NCBI GenBank assembly: GCA_031082125.1
Contig: JAVHLM010000006.1
Coordinates: 123,926-187,925 of the forward strand
Direction: 5' to 3'
DNA from: Candidatus Eremiobacterota bacterium
GTDB taxonomy: Bacteria > Vulcanimicrobiota > CADAWZ01 > Ess09-12
Length of the DNA stretch: 64,000 bases
Shown: positions 8,227 through 17,508 of the stretch, one piece after another
How positions within the stretch are numbered: the stretch's first letter is position 1
How the letters are laid out: every line of letters begins with the position of its first letter
Translations under genes and position numbers: made by a program
The notes under the pieces: model-generated
What the model was told of the DNA's origin: nothing
Database searches by the model: none
Seen by the model: the letters and a program-made list of their open reading frames with translations, nothing else

Positions 8227-9138
8227 TTGAAAGAGCAGCACAGAATCCTGGTAGTTGATGACGACGAGGTCATCCGCACCATGCTTATCCAGCTTCTTGA
8301 ATCATCGGGCTTTCTCGCCCAGTCGGCCAGGGATGGCAGGGAAGCACTCGGCAGGGTGTCGGAGTATTGCCCCGATCTCATCATCCTGGATGTGAACATG
8401 CCCGAAATGGACGGCTACGAGGTGTGCCGGATACTTCGGAGCGGAGAGGAAGGCCACGAGATCCCCATTATCTTTCTCTCCGCGAAATCGGAGCTTGAAG
8501 ACCGCATGATGGGCTTCAGAATGGGCGCCGATGATTACGTGGCCAAGCCTTTCAGCTTTGATGAGCTCCACGCGAGGGTCAAGGTCTCCCTCAAGAAGAT
8601 GGAACGCCTTGACAAGGAGCGTAAAAGGCTGAAAATCCTCGAGGAGGAGGCAAAGCGCGATGAGACCACAGGAGTCTATACAAGGAAGTTCTTTGAGACA
8701 AAGGCCAGGGACGAGATAAAGAGGTCCCGGGATCTCTCCTCTCCCCTCTCCCTCCTTGCCATTGACATTGACGGGCTCCAGTCGATCAATACTGAGTATG
8801 GCTTCCAGCAGGGGAACAGGACCCTTACCCAGGTAGGGGAGACCCTGGCTTCCCATGTCCCTGCCAATGGAATACTTGCCCGCTACGAGGGCGGGGAATT
8901 TGCCGTGGTCCTTCCCGATACGGACCTGATGAAAGCCGAGGAGATTGCCGAGGTGCTCCGCACAGTGGTGGAGGCCCGCACTGTATCGCTCTTTCCCTCG
9001 GGCTTCATCCATGTGACGGTGAGCATTGGCGCCGCATTGCTTGGTCCCCGTGAAGGGATGGATCATCTCGTGAAAAGAGGGGAGCAGGCCCTCTCCAGGG
9101 CGAAAAGCACAGGGAAAAACAAGATCTGTGTCGCCTGA
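8227..9138 (+). CDS. Response regulator with degenerate GGDEF domain
   Basis: A 303-residue cytoplasmic protein. Residues 5-125 are a receiver domain: acidic pocket D11-D13, phospho-acceptor D55, and K108 (ADDYVAKPFS). A short coiled linker (120-145) leads to a GGDEF fold (146-300). The signature reads EGGEF (221-225) and the usual GD of the helix is GN (QQGN), so catalytic acid and metal ligands look compromised. It is probably a non-catalytic GGDEF domain used as a sensor or partner rather than a diguanylate cyclase. It begins with TTG at 8227 behind CTGGGAGGACTCCG. Convergent with the HtrA gene 11 bases away; no kinase gene is adjacent. Confidence 0.85.
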   Translation: MKEQHRILVVDDDEVIRTMLIQLLESSGFLAQSARDGREALGRVSEYCPDLIILDVNMPEMDGYEVCRILRSGEEGHEIPIIFLSAKSELEDRMMGFRMGADDYVAKPFSFDELHARVKVSLKKMERLDKERKRLKILEEEAKRDETTGVYTRKFFETKARDEIKRSRDLSSPLSLLAIDIDGLQSINTEYGFQQGNRTLTQVGETLASHVPANGILARYEGGEFAVVLPDTDLMKAEEIAEVLRTVVEARTVSLFPSGFIHVTVSIGAALLGPREGMDHLVKRGEQALSRAKSTGKNKICVA

Positions 9139-9149
9139 GAAGAGGGTGT

Positions 9150-10262
9150 CTAGGGCGTTTCAGCCATTTTAAGGTTCACCATGCCGCTCCTCCCCATGCG
9201 CCACACCTTGAGGGACACAGAATCACCCACTTTAAGGCCTTTCACCAGCTTCCTGAGAGCCTCGGCGTCTTTGAGGGCCGTGCCATTCATCTCGGTGATG
9301 ATATCCCTGATCTGGAGGCCTGATGCCGCCGCAGGGCTTCCAGGTGCCACTCCGACGATAATGATGCCTTCCTTGAGCGGAAGCCTGTAATACCGTGCGA
9401 TCTGCTCGTTGAGATCCTGCATCATGATGCCTATATAGGGACGGCTCACCTTGCCATGGGCAATAAGCTGCTCCATGATGTTCTTGACCGTATTGATGGG
9501 GATGGCAAAGCCGATCCCCTGGGCGTAGGGAATGATAGCGGTGTTGATGCCGATAACCTCCCCCCTGGTGTTGACGAGAGGGCCTCCCGAGTTCCCTGGA
9601 TTGATGGCGGCGTCAGTCTGGAGGAGATCCTGGAAGTCCTTGGACTGCTCGGAGATGCTTCTCCCCCTGCCGCTTAAGACCCCCACCGTCACCGTCTGCT
9701 GAAACCGGTAAGGGCTCCCGACGGCCACGACACTCTCGCCTATCCTGAGATCATCGGAGTTGCCGAGAACAGCCGCCTTGAGGGCCTTTGCATCAACGAC
9801 CAGCATGGCAATATCAGAGAGGATATCGGCACCTTTCACCTTTGCTGGGAAGTGCTGCTCATTTGAGAGGGTCACAAGTATCTCGGTGGCGCCATGGACC
9901 ACATGCTCGTTGGTGAGGATCAGGCCCTCTTCACTGACTATTACGCCGGAGCCGCGCCCTTCGCGGGGCACTACCTGCGAGCGGTTCATGGGAAAGCCGA
10001 AAAGATTCCCCAGAGGATCATTCGAGGGGGATACTACTTCAGCAAAAGCCTTGGTGTCTATATAGACGACTGACGGCAGGATTTTATCCACGGCGGCAGT
10101 GACTGACGAGCCGCTCTCCAGGTGCGTCACCAATGAGGGGGAGGGGAGCGGGGAAGGCGCCGCAGGGGCTCCCGGCATCCTTGCGAAGAGATGAAGATAG
10201 GCAATGACAAGAAGGGCCCCCACAAGGGCGCCTGCAAAGCCTGCAACAAAAGTTCTGTTCAT
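9150..10262 (-). CDS. HtrA/DegP-like serine protease
   Basis: A 370-residue membrane-anchored protease. One N-terminal membrane segment (about 5-27) and a Pro-rich linker precede a trypsin-like domain with the triad H120 (LTNEHVVHG), D150 (LSDIAMLVVD) and S225 (NPGNSGGPLV). A single PDZ domain occupies about residues 275-367 (YIGIMMQDLNEQIA...). This is the usual layout of DegS/HhoA/HtrB-type quality-control proteases facing the periplasm. It starts at ATG 10262 behind AAGGAGG, 28 bases after the upstream gene, and is probably the last gene of a three-gene unit with 10291 and 12028. Confidence 0.93.
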   Translation of the reverse strand: MNRTFVAGFAGALVGALLVIAYLHLFARMPGAPAAPSPLPSPSLVTHLESGSSVTAAVDKILPSVVYIDTKAFAEVVSPSNDPLGNLFGFPMNRSQVVPREGRGSGVIVSEEGLILTNEHVVHGATEILVTLSNEQHFPAKVKGADILSDIAMLVVDAKALKAAVLGNSDDLRIGESVVAVGSPYRFQQTVTVGVLSGRGRSISEQSKDFQDLLQTDAAINPGNSGGPLVNTRGEVIGINTAIIPYAQGIGFAIPINTVKNIMEQLIAHGKVSRPYIGIMMQDLNEQIARYYRLPLKEGIIIVGVAPGSPAAASGLQIRDIITEMNGTALKDAEALRKLVKGLKVGDSVSLKVWRMGRSGMVNLKMAETP

Positions 10263-10290
10263 ACTGGTTCCTCCTTGGATGTGAAAGGAT

Positions 10291-11943
10291 CTACCCTTTT
10301 GAGGTCTGTGACGGGGACGCCTGAAAGCGCTTGGCGCTGAGGGACCGGTGGTACTTCGCCTTGAGCTCCCGGTAGGAGGTCTCGTTTATTTCGCCGAGAA
10401 TGAAGCGCTCTTCAAGAGACTCAAGGAGTTTTTGTATCTTCTCGCGCTCCTTCTCCTCTTCAGAGGAGGGTGACTCCTGCTCCCCGGCCTTCTGAGGCGC
10501 TGCAGATGCGGCAGGGGAGGCCGCCTGGAGCGATGGCTGCTTGTCCTGGAGCTCTATCATCCGCTCAATGGCCTGCTTTTTCTCCTGGTACGCCTTGTCG
10601 TCAACTATTCCCATCACAAGGTGGAGCTTGAGGGTCTCCAGCATCTGGAAAAGCTCGGTCTTGTCAGGAATCTTGACCACCGGAAGGGAGGTTGCGCCGG
10701 CCTCTTCCTCAGCCGGTTCCTCGGCAGGCTCAGGAGCCTGAGGCGGGGAAGAGGTATCCTCAAGGGTGATAAACTCATCGCGGGAAGGTTTTACAGGTTC
10801 TCTCTCTAAAAAAAACTCTATTGCCGAAGGCCTTTTCAATGAATGGGGCCTCTCGGGAGCTTCCCTGAGGGGGGAAGTCGAGGGAACCTCATATTTAACC
10901 GGCTGCTCAACAGGAGCCTGCTCCTCGGCCTGCTTCTTCCTCATCACCAGCTCAAAGCGCCTTATCTCGGTAATGAGGGTGCTCATGTCGGTGATGAAGT
11001 GATAGAGCTGATCATCTTTCAGATAGAGAAGGCTCATGGTGTCCCTCGCATTGAAGAGAAGGGCATATTCCACCTTGTGCTGTTCAAATATGGAGAGGTT
11101 ATTAGTGATAAGTTCTCTGTCATCAAGGGATTTTACTATGAAGGCGGGGGGGCGGTGCACATGAAAGGCCACAAAGCTCCTTCCCAGGTGAAGAATCTCC
11201 GCATCGGTCGGCCGTTGAATATTATAGCTGTTCGCATCCTTCGTGACCACAAGAATGTTTTCCACACCGCGCTTTGAAGCCTCAAGGAGGGCGGTGCCCT
11301 CGTTGTTAACCCTGATTGACCGCACCTCGGTATCCTGCAGCTCGAAGCTCCTCACCGTTTTAAAGCTCTGCGTGTCGATAATCGAGTACTTGACGCTTAC
11401 GCCCGAAGGGATCTTCCTGGGATTCCCCAGGACCAGGTAATTGAAATCCCTGGAAATGCTCCACTTCACGTATTTTTCCATGGAGAGGGGGTGCACCATT
11501 TTATGAAGCGTGTGGGCCGACTCAGAGGGGATATCATAGAAGATGAGCTCGAACTCCTTGAGTCCCTTTTCCGTGGGAGCCGAGGAAAGGGCCCCGAAGA
11601 GCTTCTCGGTGACCTTGCTCTTGCCGGAGACCCTCATGTACACAAAGGAAGAGCCCTCGTCGTTATAAAAAATATCGGAAAGCACCGACTCCGTCTTCTG
11701 AAAGACCGAGGTCTGAAGCTTTTTCAGCGCTTCAGCCCTCACGCGCTCGCCGGGCCTGAAAAGATAGACGCCCTCCTTGAACCACATGGCCACGCAGGAA
11801 TTGGAGCCCACTCCAAGCACCTCGAAGTCGGTGTGAATGAGATCAGTGCTCCACATGACCTTATCTTCATGATAGAGGGTGACATGCTTGTCCTGCACGG
11901 TGAGAAAATAACGGGCGTTGCTGCTTCCATAAAAACGGATCAT
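10291..11943 (-). CDS. Unknown beta-rich protein with twin C-terminal SHOCT-like segments
   Basis: About 550 residues, no signal peptide, function not recognised. Residues 1-330 look like a beta-propeller-type fold with irregular repeats (YFLTVQDKHVTLYHEDKVMW; FNYLVLGNPRK). A Glu/Pro/Ser-rich linker follows. Two short helical hairpins near the C-terminus (about 425-465, ending in DDKAYQEKKQAIERMI; and 500-535, ending in NETSYRELKAKYHRSL) look like a duplicated SHOCT module. Start is uncertain: ATG 11943 begins the conserved-looking region, GGAGG lies 12 bases upstream, and the frame stays open to 12006. It lies between the pilin-head/TPR gene and the HtrA protease in one apparent operon. Confidence 0.6.
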   Translation of the reverse strand: MIRFYGSSNARYFLTVQDKHVTLYHEDKVMWSTDLIHTDFEVLGVGSNSCVAMWFKEGVYLFRPGERVRAEALKKLQTSVFQKTESVLSDIFYNDEGSSFVYMRVSGKSKVTEKLFGALSSAPTEKGLKEFELIFYDIPSESAHTLHKMVHPLSMEKYVKWSISRDFNYLVLGNPRKIPSGVSVKYSIIDTQSFKTVRSFELQDTEVRSIRVNNEGTALLEASKRGVENILVVTKDANSYNIQRPTDAEILHLGRSFVAFHVHRPPAFIVKSLDDRELITNNLSIFEQHKVEYALLFNARDTMSLLYLKDDQLYHFITDMSTLITEIRRFELVMRKKQAEEQAPVEQPVKYEVPSTSPLREAPERPHSLKRPSAIEFFLEREPVKPSRDEFITLEDTSSPPQAPEPAEEPAEEEAGATSLPVVKIPDKTELFQMLETLKLHLVMGIVDDKAYQEKKQAIERMIELQDKQPSLQAASPAASAAPQKAGEQESPSSEEEKEREKIQKLLESLEERFILGEINETSYRELKAKYHRSLSAKRFQASPSQTSKG

Positions 11944-12027
11944 AGACAGGTCATTCCTCCACGTCACATCAAGAAAGATTATACCAAAAAAATTCCGCGA
12001 GGACAACTCGTCCCTGCCGGGCTCTCT

Positions 12028-13134
12028 TCACTTCCCGGCTTTCCGCGGCGGGGCCTCCTCCTTTCGGTCTTTCACTTTTTCCTTCAGTTCTTTGATGTAC
12101 TCCTCAGCCTCCAGGCAGGCGAATTGCTCCGCAGGAAGGTTCTGCGTCTGCACATCCCTTATGCTCATCAGAGTATCCAGGGCATCCTGGTTGCTTCCCT
12201 CGCTGCGAAGGAGAAGGCCTCTGAAATAAAGATCCACCGCGGGATTCCCCGACATCGCCTCGTCAAGCACGCCCTTGTAGAGCCTCTGCGCCTCGGCACT
12301 CTCCCCCCGGGCTTCAAGGAGCTTTGAGACCACAAGCGCCGCCGAGATATCCTGAGGGTTCTCCCTGTAGTACCTCTTCATCATGCGCAGGACGGGCTCC
12401 TGGTTCTTCTCCTGGTAGAGCCAGGGGGCAAGGACCATCCACTGCGAGAGGTCAAAGCGGACCTTGAGTGCCTCCTCAAGGGAGGAAAGGGCCGATCGGT
12501 CATCGCCGAGAGAGAATGAGCAGTACGCCATCTTTACGTACATTTCATCACGCTTTTCCCTTCTGAGCTTCATCTCGCGCCTGAGAACCCCCAGCGCCCC
12601 GTCGCACTTGCCCTTTTTTATCAGGCCATTGGACTCCTGAATGAGCTCCATGATCTCCCTCATATGGCCCTCCTCATAGACACAGACAAGGGGATCGGAA
12701 GCCTTCTCCGAGAAAAAGCCCAGGTCGGAGACAATCTGGGGAGTATCGGGAGGACCGAGATGGTTGGTGCCCTGGCAGGCGAGAAAATACATCGGCGGCA
12801 GGGTGATGGCGTAATAGGACGCCTTGTATGTGTTACGGCGGGCCTGAGGGCAGAGAGGGAATTCCTTGAGATAACGGGGAACGAGCCTGTCAAGCTTATC
12901 GGGGTAAAGACCCCTGTGATCGCGGGCATATTCCTGGAGAGCTTTCTCTATAATGCAGAGGGAGTGGTAACACTGGGAATAATTCCTCTGGATCTCCTGC
13001 TCGCGCCTGTGGCGGAAATGGCCCCAGACGATCCTCCCGACCACTGCAAGAATGAGGACTACGGTGATTATCACAATGATGCTGGTGCTCCCCAGGGTTT
13101 TTCTCCTGGAGGGAGCCTCGGGAGTGAGGGCCAT
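12028..13134 (-). CDS. Membrane-anchored pilin-head-like / TPR protein
   Basis: A 368-residue protein with one N-terminal membrane segment (about 18-36, SIIVIITVVLILAVVGRIVW). Residues 45-110 resemble the globular head of type II pseudopilins (NYSQCYHSLCIIEKALQEY, then RGLYPDKLDRLVPRYLKEFPLCP) but the G|FTLIE prepilin signal is absent. From about 150 to 345 the protein is helical with TPR-like repeats. The combination is unusual; a role in envelope or secretion assembly is possible. ATG 13134 is preceded by AAGGAAC. It is the first gene of the unit leading to the HtrA protease and has a plausible promoter at 13213-13241. Confidence 0.62.
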   Translation of the reverse strand: MALTPEAPSRRKTLGSTSIIVIITVVLILAVVGRIVWGHFRHRREQEIQRNYSQCYHSLCIIEKALQEYARDHRGLYPDKLDRLVPRYLKEFPLCPQARRNTYKASYYAITLPPMYFLACQGTNHLGPPDTPQIVSDLGFFSEKASDPLVCVYEEGHMREIMELIQESNGLIKKGKCDGALGVLRREMKLRREKRDEMYVKMAYCSFSLGDDRSALSSLEEALKVRFDLSQWMVLAPWLYQEKNQEPVLRMMKRYYRENPQDISAALVVSKLLEARGESAEAQRLYKGVLDEAMSGNPAVDLYFRGLLLRSEGSNQDALDTLMSIRDVQTQNLPAEQFACLEAEEYIKELKEKVKDRKEEAPPRKAGK

Positions 13135-13212
13135 AGGCTGAGTTCCTTCCCTGCACCTGCCTGTGAGCCCCTGGCAGGTGCCTAAATAGATACCATATTA
13201 TATGAAACTGAA

Positions 13213-13241
13213 ATTATACCTTCTTTTCCCTGAGGTGACAG
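13213..13241 (-). promoter_or_regulatory. Sigma-70-like promoter for 12028-13134 unit
   Basis: On the minus strand CTGTCA (13241-13236), a 17-base spacer, then TATAAT (13218-13213). The -10 box is perfect and the -35 box matches four of six. It lies about 80 bases upstream of the start at 13134. A second TATAAT-like box occurs slightly downstream without a -35 partner. Confidence 0.55.
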
Positions 13242-13332
13242 GAATGGCAGCCGCGCGGCAGGAGAAGGAGAAGCGGTGGAGAAAAGGGGAATTTGTTGTG
13301 CCCGAGGTATTTTTCCCTCAAGGAGGTTTCCC

Positions 13333-14526
13333 ATGCACATCACGCCATCGCAGAGGGCGAGCAAAGTGACTTATGCCATAAGAAACATCGTCCATGAGGC
13401 CAAGAAGGTCGAGGCCCTTGGAAAGAAAGTCATCTACTGCAATATCGGCGATCCCAACAAGTTTGACTTCCGTACCCCACCTGCCATGATTGAGGCTGTC
13501 CACCAGGCGATGCTGAAGGGCGAGAACGGCTATGCCCCCTCAAGCGGCATCCAGGAAGCCCGCGAGGCGGTGGCGCGGCACGCCAGGGAGCATAACGGCA
13601 TCGACACCAATCCCGAAATGGTTTTCATCACCGCCGGGGCAAGCGAAGCTATAGAGATTGCCCTCACAGCACTTCTTGACGTGGGAGACGATGTCCTCAC
13701 CCCTGCGCCGGGCTATCCTCTTTACCATGCCGTGGTCACCAAGATCGGCGCCCGCCTCAACCCTTACTACCTTGACGAGGCCCGGGGATGGCTCCCCGAT
13801 CTGGAGGACATCAAGGCAAAGATCACTCCGCGCACCAAGGGCATTGTCATCATCAACCCCAACAACCCCACGGGGGCCGTGTACGACAGGGAGACGCTGC
13901 TCAGCATCATAGAAATTGCGAGATCCCGCAGGCTCATCATCTTCGCCGACGAGATATATGACAAGCTCATCTTTGACAAATCCCATATCTCCCTCGCCTC
14001 CCTCTGCGATGACGTACCGGTCATCACGCTGAACGGCCTCTCCAAGTCTTACCTCGCGCCGGGATGGAGAACGGGGTGGATGATCATCAAGAACCTGAAG
14101 GCCACCGATGAATACTTTCTCACCATCAGGAAGCTCCTTGATGCCCGCCTCTGCAGCGTGGGCCCCCAGCAGTTCGCCATCAAGGCCGCCCTCGAAGGCT
14201 CCCAGGACCACATCAGGGAGACCCTCGCAAAGCTCCGGGAGAGGCGGGACCTGATCCACTCGCGGCTGAACTCCATCGGGGGCATTAGCTGCGTGAAGCC
14301 CGAGTCAGCCTTTTATGCCATGCCGCGCCTGGATTCGGAGCGCTTTGCCACCGACGAGGACTTTGTACTGGAGCTTGTGAGGGAGACAGGGGTTCTCTTC
14401 GTCCATGGCTCAGGCTTCGAGATAAAGCCGGGGAAAAAGTATTTCCGCGTGGTCTATCTTCCCCAGACAGCCCTCCTCAAAGAGGCCCTTGACCTTCTCG
14501 AGCACTTCATGAAAAAGAAGGGCTAG
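13333..14526 (+). CDS. Class I aminotransferase (alanine/aspartate type)
   Basis: A 397-residue PLP enzyme. K238 in NGLSKSYLAPGWRTGW is the Schiff-base lysine, with IINPNNPTG (Asn), FADEIYD (Asp) and the early glycine signature NIGDPNKFDF. The opening segment SQRASKVTYAIRNIVHEAKK matches the alanine/aspartate aminotransferase branch found in archaea and many bacteria (AlaA-like), which links pyruvate and glutamate metabolism; specificity is inferred. Start taken at ATG 13333 behind AAGGAGG, not the earlier in-frame ATG at 13276. Monocistronic, convergent with alr; the two stop codons sit in one small palindrome. Confidence 0.88.
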   Translation: MHITPSQRASKVTYAIRNIVHEAKKVEALGKKVIYCNIGDPNKFDFRTPPAMIEAVHQAMLKGENGYAPSSGIQEAREAVARHAREHNGIDTNPEMVFITAGASEAIEIALTALLDVGDDVLTPAPGYPLYHAVVTKIGARLNPYYLDEARGWLPDLEDIKAKITPRTKGIVIINPNNPTGAVYDRETLLSIIEIARSRRLIIFADEIYDKLIFDKSHISLASLCDDVPVITLNGLSKSYLAPGWRTGWMIIKNLKATDEYFLTIRKLLDARLCSVGPQQFAIKAALEGSQDHIRETLAKLRERRDLIHSRLNSIGGISCVKPESAFYAMPRLDSERFATDEDFVLELVRETGVLFVHGSGFEIKPGKKYFRVVYLPQTALLKEALDLLEHFMKKKG

Positions 14527-14538
14527 ACTTTTGTCTAG
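14523..14538. terminator. Small palindrome holding two convergent stop codons
   Basis: CTAGAC, TTTT, GTCTAG: a perfect 6-bp stem with a T4 loop. The plus-strand TAG (14524-14526) and the minus-strand TAG of alr (14537-14535) both lie in the stem. The stem is short and AT-rich, so termination activity is uncertain. Confidence 0.4.
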
Positions 14539-15671
14539 ATTATCATCCTGGGGAGCAGGGGATTGATTCTTGTCGTCACCTCGTAGTTGATGGTACCGAT
14601 GAGCTCCGCCATGGCATCGGCGCTTATGGAGGCGCTCTTGCGGGTGCCCAGCAGAATCACCTCGTCTTCTACTGAGGCACCGGGAATATGGGTGATATCG
14701 GCCATGCACATGTTCATGCATATCCTTCCCACCAGAGGCGCCTCCTTGCCCCTGATGATCACCGATCCCCTGGAGGAGAGCTTCCTGTCGTAGCCGTCGG
14801 CATAGCCCACGGGAAGAACCGCAATCCTGGCAGGGCGCGTCACTCGGTATGACCTGCCGTAGCCCACGGTATCGCCGGGCTTCACTTTTTTAATCTGGAT
14901 GATTCTGGACTTCCATGTAAGAACAGGCTTGAGATTCAGGACATGCTTCTCGGTCTCCAGGGCAGTGATGAGCGTCTCCTTTGAGGGCCACATCCCGTAA
15001 AGTCCTATGCCCACCCGGACCATTTCAAAATGGGTGCCGGGGAACAGGAGCGTTGCCGCCGTGCATGCCGTATGGCGCAGCACTTTTCCCTGGTTCATGA
15101 AGGGTGCCGCCATTTTCTGAAAAAGGGCAAGCTGTGAGCGGGCGAACTCGTGGTGAAGGGTGTCCTCTATGTTGGCAAAGTGGGTGAAGAGCCCTTCCAC
15201 TTCAATGCCGGGAGTGCTCCCGATGAGGCTTTTTACCAGGGGTAGCTCTGAAAGCTTGAAGCCGAGCCTGTGAAGGCCCGTGTCCAGCTTAAGATGGATA
15301 CGGGCCTTCATCGTGCCTGCCAGGGGCAGAAGGGCTTCAAGGGTCTCCCTTGAGGCAACGGCAAAAGAGAGATCGAGGGCCGCCGCATGGAGAAGGAGCG
15401 AAAAGGGGATATATCCCATCACCAGGACGGGGCTCTTCACCCCCCACTCCCTGAGGGCCTTCCCCTCCTCGAAGGAGAATACGCCAAGTGAGTCTGCGCC
15501 TGAGGCGAGGGCTATCTCAGAGACAGGTCGCATGCCATGGCCGTAAGCATTTGACTTCACGATCACCATGAGCTTTCTCTCTTTTCCCACAAGGCGCCTG
15601 AAGAGCCTCACGTTGTGCTCCAGGGACCTCTTGTCAATCTCAACCCAGTTGAGTGTCTCCGTTCTGTCCAT
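14535..15671 (-). CDS. alr: Alanine racemase
   Basis: A 378-residue PLP-dependent racemase converting L-alanine to D-alanine for peptidoglycan. The lysine motif is VIVKSNAYGHG (K39), with GIGLYG and the PLP-phosphate region, and the second catalytic Tyr region TVGYGRSYRV...PVGYADGYDR in the C-terminal beta domain. Start set at ATG 15671 where the family begins (TLNWVEIDKRSLEHN), four bases after the stop of the histidine kinase gene. It is the last gene of the ndk-to-alr unit, placing D-alanine supply under the same transcript as an L,D-transpeptidase and a two-component system. Confidence 0.95.
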   Translation of the reverse strand: MDRTETLNWVEIDKRSLEHNVRLFRRLVGKERKLMVIVKSNAYGHGMRPVSEIALASGADSLGVFSFEEGKALREWGVKSPVLVMGYIPFSLLLHAAALDLSFAVASRETLEALLPLAGTMKARIHLKLDTGLHRLGFKLSELPLVKSLIGSTPGIEVEGLFTHFANIEDTLHHEFARSQLALFQKMAAPFMNQGKVLRHTACTAATLLFPGTHFEMVRVGIGLYGMWPSKETLITALETEKHVLNLKPVLTWKSRIIQIKKVKPGDTVGYGRSYRVTRPARIAVLPVGYADGYDRKLSSRGSVIIRGKEAPLVGRICMNMCMADITHIPGASVEDEVILLGTRKSASISADAMAELIGTINYEVTTRINPLLPRMII

Positions 15672-15675
15672 GATT

Positions 15676-17493
15676 CTACTTGCTCCTCTCTTCGTGCTCC
15701 GGGGCAAGGGGAAGGGTGAACGAGAAGGCGCATCCCTCGCCGGGGGCGCCGCTCACCCAGATTTTTCCCCCCAGCGTCTCAATGATCTGCCGCGCAATGG
15801 CAAGCCCGAGGCCTGAGCCGCCGTGGTCGCGGGAACGGGCCTTGTCAACGCGGTAAAAGCGCTCAAAGACCCTCTGCTCTTCTTCAGGAGAGAGGCCCGG
15901 CCCCCTGTCCTTCACCTCCACCTTCCCGAAGGCTCCCTCCGGGGTGAGGAATATGTCAACCTGCGAACCCCGGGGCGAGTATCTGAGAGCGTTATCTATG
16001 ATATTGATAAGGACCTGTTCTACCCTGTCGGAGTTTCCCATGACCTTGAAGGGGCTCGAGGCTTGCACCGCAATGCTGACCCTGAGGGCCTGAGCCTGCG
16101 GTGAGAGCTTTTCCACCACGCCCCTCACAAGCCCTGCAGGGTCAATGACCTGAATCTCCATTTTCACCAGGCCCGACTCCATCTTGGAGAGATCAAGAAG
16201 GCTCTTCACCAGGCGAGTGAGGCGGTCGACCTCGTGGTTGATGGAGGTAAGAAAGCTCTCGGCACGGCCGTGATCCTCAAGGGCGCCGTCAAGGAGGAGC
16301 TCGGCAAAGCCCTTGATGGAGGCAAGGGGTGTCTTGAGCTCATGGGAGACATTGGAGACGAACTCCGTCTTCATCTCGTCAAGCCTCTGGAGCTCCGTGA
16401 TGTCATGGAGCACCATCACAAGGCCCAGGGACTCTCCGCGCTCGCGCCCCAGGGAGGAGTAGCTCACCTCCACAACCCTCTGGCGGGCAAAGCCCTTGAG
16501 GACCTCGGCGCCTTCCGGGCCATGCAGCGCCGCCTCTTTCACTATTCTTCCCAGCTCCATGAAGGGTGAAACGGCACTCTCCAGGAGCTCCCTCACGCGC
16601 CCGAGGTCAAAGACGCCAAGGAGCAGGCAGGCTGCCCTGTTCACCATCATGATCCGGCCCTGGCCGTCAAATACAAGCACCCCGTCAGCCATAGTGGAGA
16701 TGACGGCCTGGAACTTGTTTTTCTCTCCCACCAGCTCTCCCAGGGTAATCCTGAGCTTCTCGCGCATATAATCAAAGCGCCTCGCAAGCTCACCTATCTC
16801 GTCCTGGCGGCTTCCCGATATCCTGTAGGTGAGATCTCCCTCGGCAATCCGACCCGCCGCCGCCGTGATCTCCCTGAGAGGCCCGGCGATGTAAGCCGAA
16901 AGGGCAATGCTCAGCAGGGCCAGGGCCATCACGGCGAGGATAATGCCGGCGCCGTACTCCTTTTCTATGCTTCCCATAAGCTCCTTGACGTACACAAGAG
17001 ACCGTGTCATGACCACCGCGCCGGCTATCTCCTTCCCGCCCGGTGTGCCTTTCATGATGGTGACGGGATAGGCGACCAGCATAAGGGAAGAAGTGCCCAG
17101 CGCCGAGGAAGGAACAATCGAGATGCGCTCTTCTCCCTTGAGGGCCCTGGCGAGATCGGGGGAATCGTCGGGCATGGCATGGATTCCCTGGCCTGTATCC
17201 ATGAGAATATGGCCCTGCCGGTCAATGATGCGCACCCTGCCGGCCGACTGCCATGCAAGGCGCTCCGTGGCCATCTTCATGAGGCGCTGCTCCCTCATGG
17301 AGAGCGACTTCTCGATAAAATAGGGCTCCCAGAACCGCGCGATCACCCTGGCGTTGGAGCTGAGCGTTGACTCAAGAGTGCTGATAAAGTGGCTCTCCAG
17401 GGACTTGAGAAGGAGGAAGCCGATTATCCCCATGGAAAAGAGGATCACCAGCAGGTAGGAAAAGATGAGCTGCCAGATAATCTTGCGGAACAT
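15676..17493 (-). CDS. Sensor histidine kinase, PhoR/WalK-like
   Basis: A 605-residue membrane sensor. Order: TM1 (about 8-30), an extracytoplasmic sensor (about 31-180), TM2 (184-204), HAMP (205-257), PAS (about 262-370), HisKA with phospho-acceptor H384 (FVSNVSHELKTPLASIKG), and HATPase_c with N box (NIIDNALRYSP), G1 (VKDRGPGLSPEE) and G2 (GGSGLGLAIAR). The architecture is that of PhoR/WalK kinases. Its cognate regulator is encoded 15 bases upstream in the same operon. Gene neighbours (L,D-transpeptidase, alr) suggest it monitors cell-wall or envelope state; the signal is unknown. Confidence 0.93.
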   Translation of the reverse strand: MFRKIIWQLIFSYLLVILFSMGIIGFLLLKSLESHFISTLESTLSSNARVIARFWEPYFIEKSLSMREQRLMKMATERLAWQSAGRVRIIDRQGHILMDTGQGIHAMPDDSPDLARALKGEERISIVPSSALGTSSLMLVAYPVTIMKGTPGGKEIAGAVVMTRSLVYVKELMGSIEKEYGAGIILAVMALALLSIALSAYIAGPLREITAAAGRIAEGDLTYRISGSRQDEIGELARRFDYMREKLRITLGELVGEKNKFQAVISTMADGVLVFDGQGRIMMVNRAACLLLGVFDLGRVRELLESAVSPFMELGRIVKEAALHGPEGAEVLKGFARQRVVEVSYSSLGRERGESLGLVMVLHDITELQRLDEMKTEFVSNVSHELKTPLASIKGFAELLLDGALEDHGRAESFLTSINHEVDRLTRLVKSLLDLSKMESGLVKMEIQVIDPAGLVRGVVEKLSPQAQALRVSIAVQASSPFKVMGNSDRVEQVLINIIDNALRYSPRGSQVDIFLTPEGAFGKVEVKDRGPGLSPEEEQRVFERFYRVDKARSRDHGGSGLGLAIARQIIETLGGKIWVSGAPGEGCAFSFTLPLAPEHEERSK

Positions 17494-17508
17494 AGCTTCC
17501 TTTGGCTG

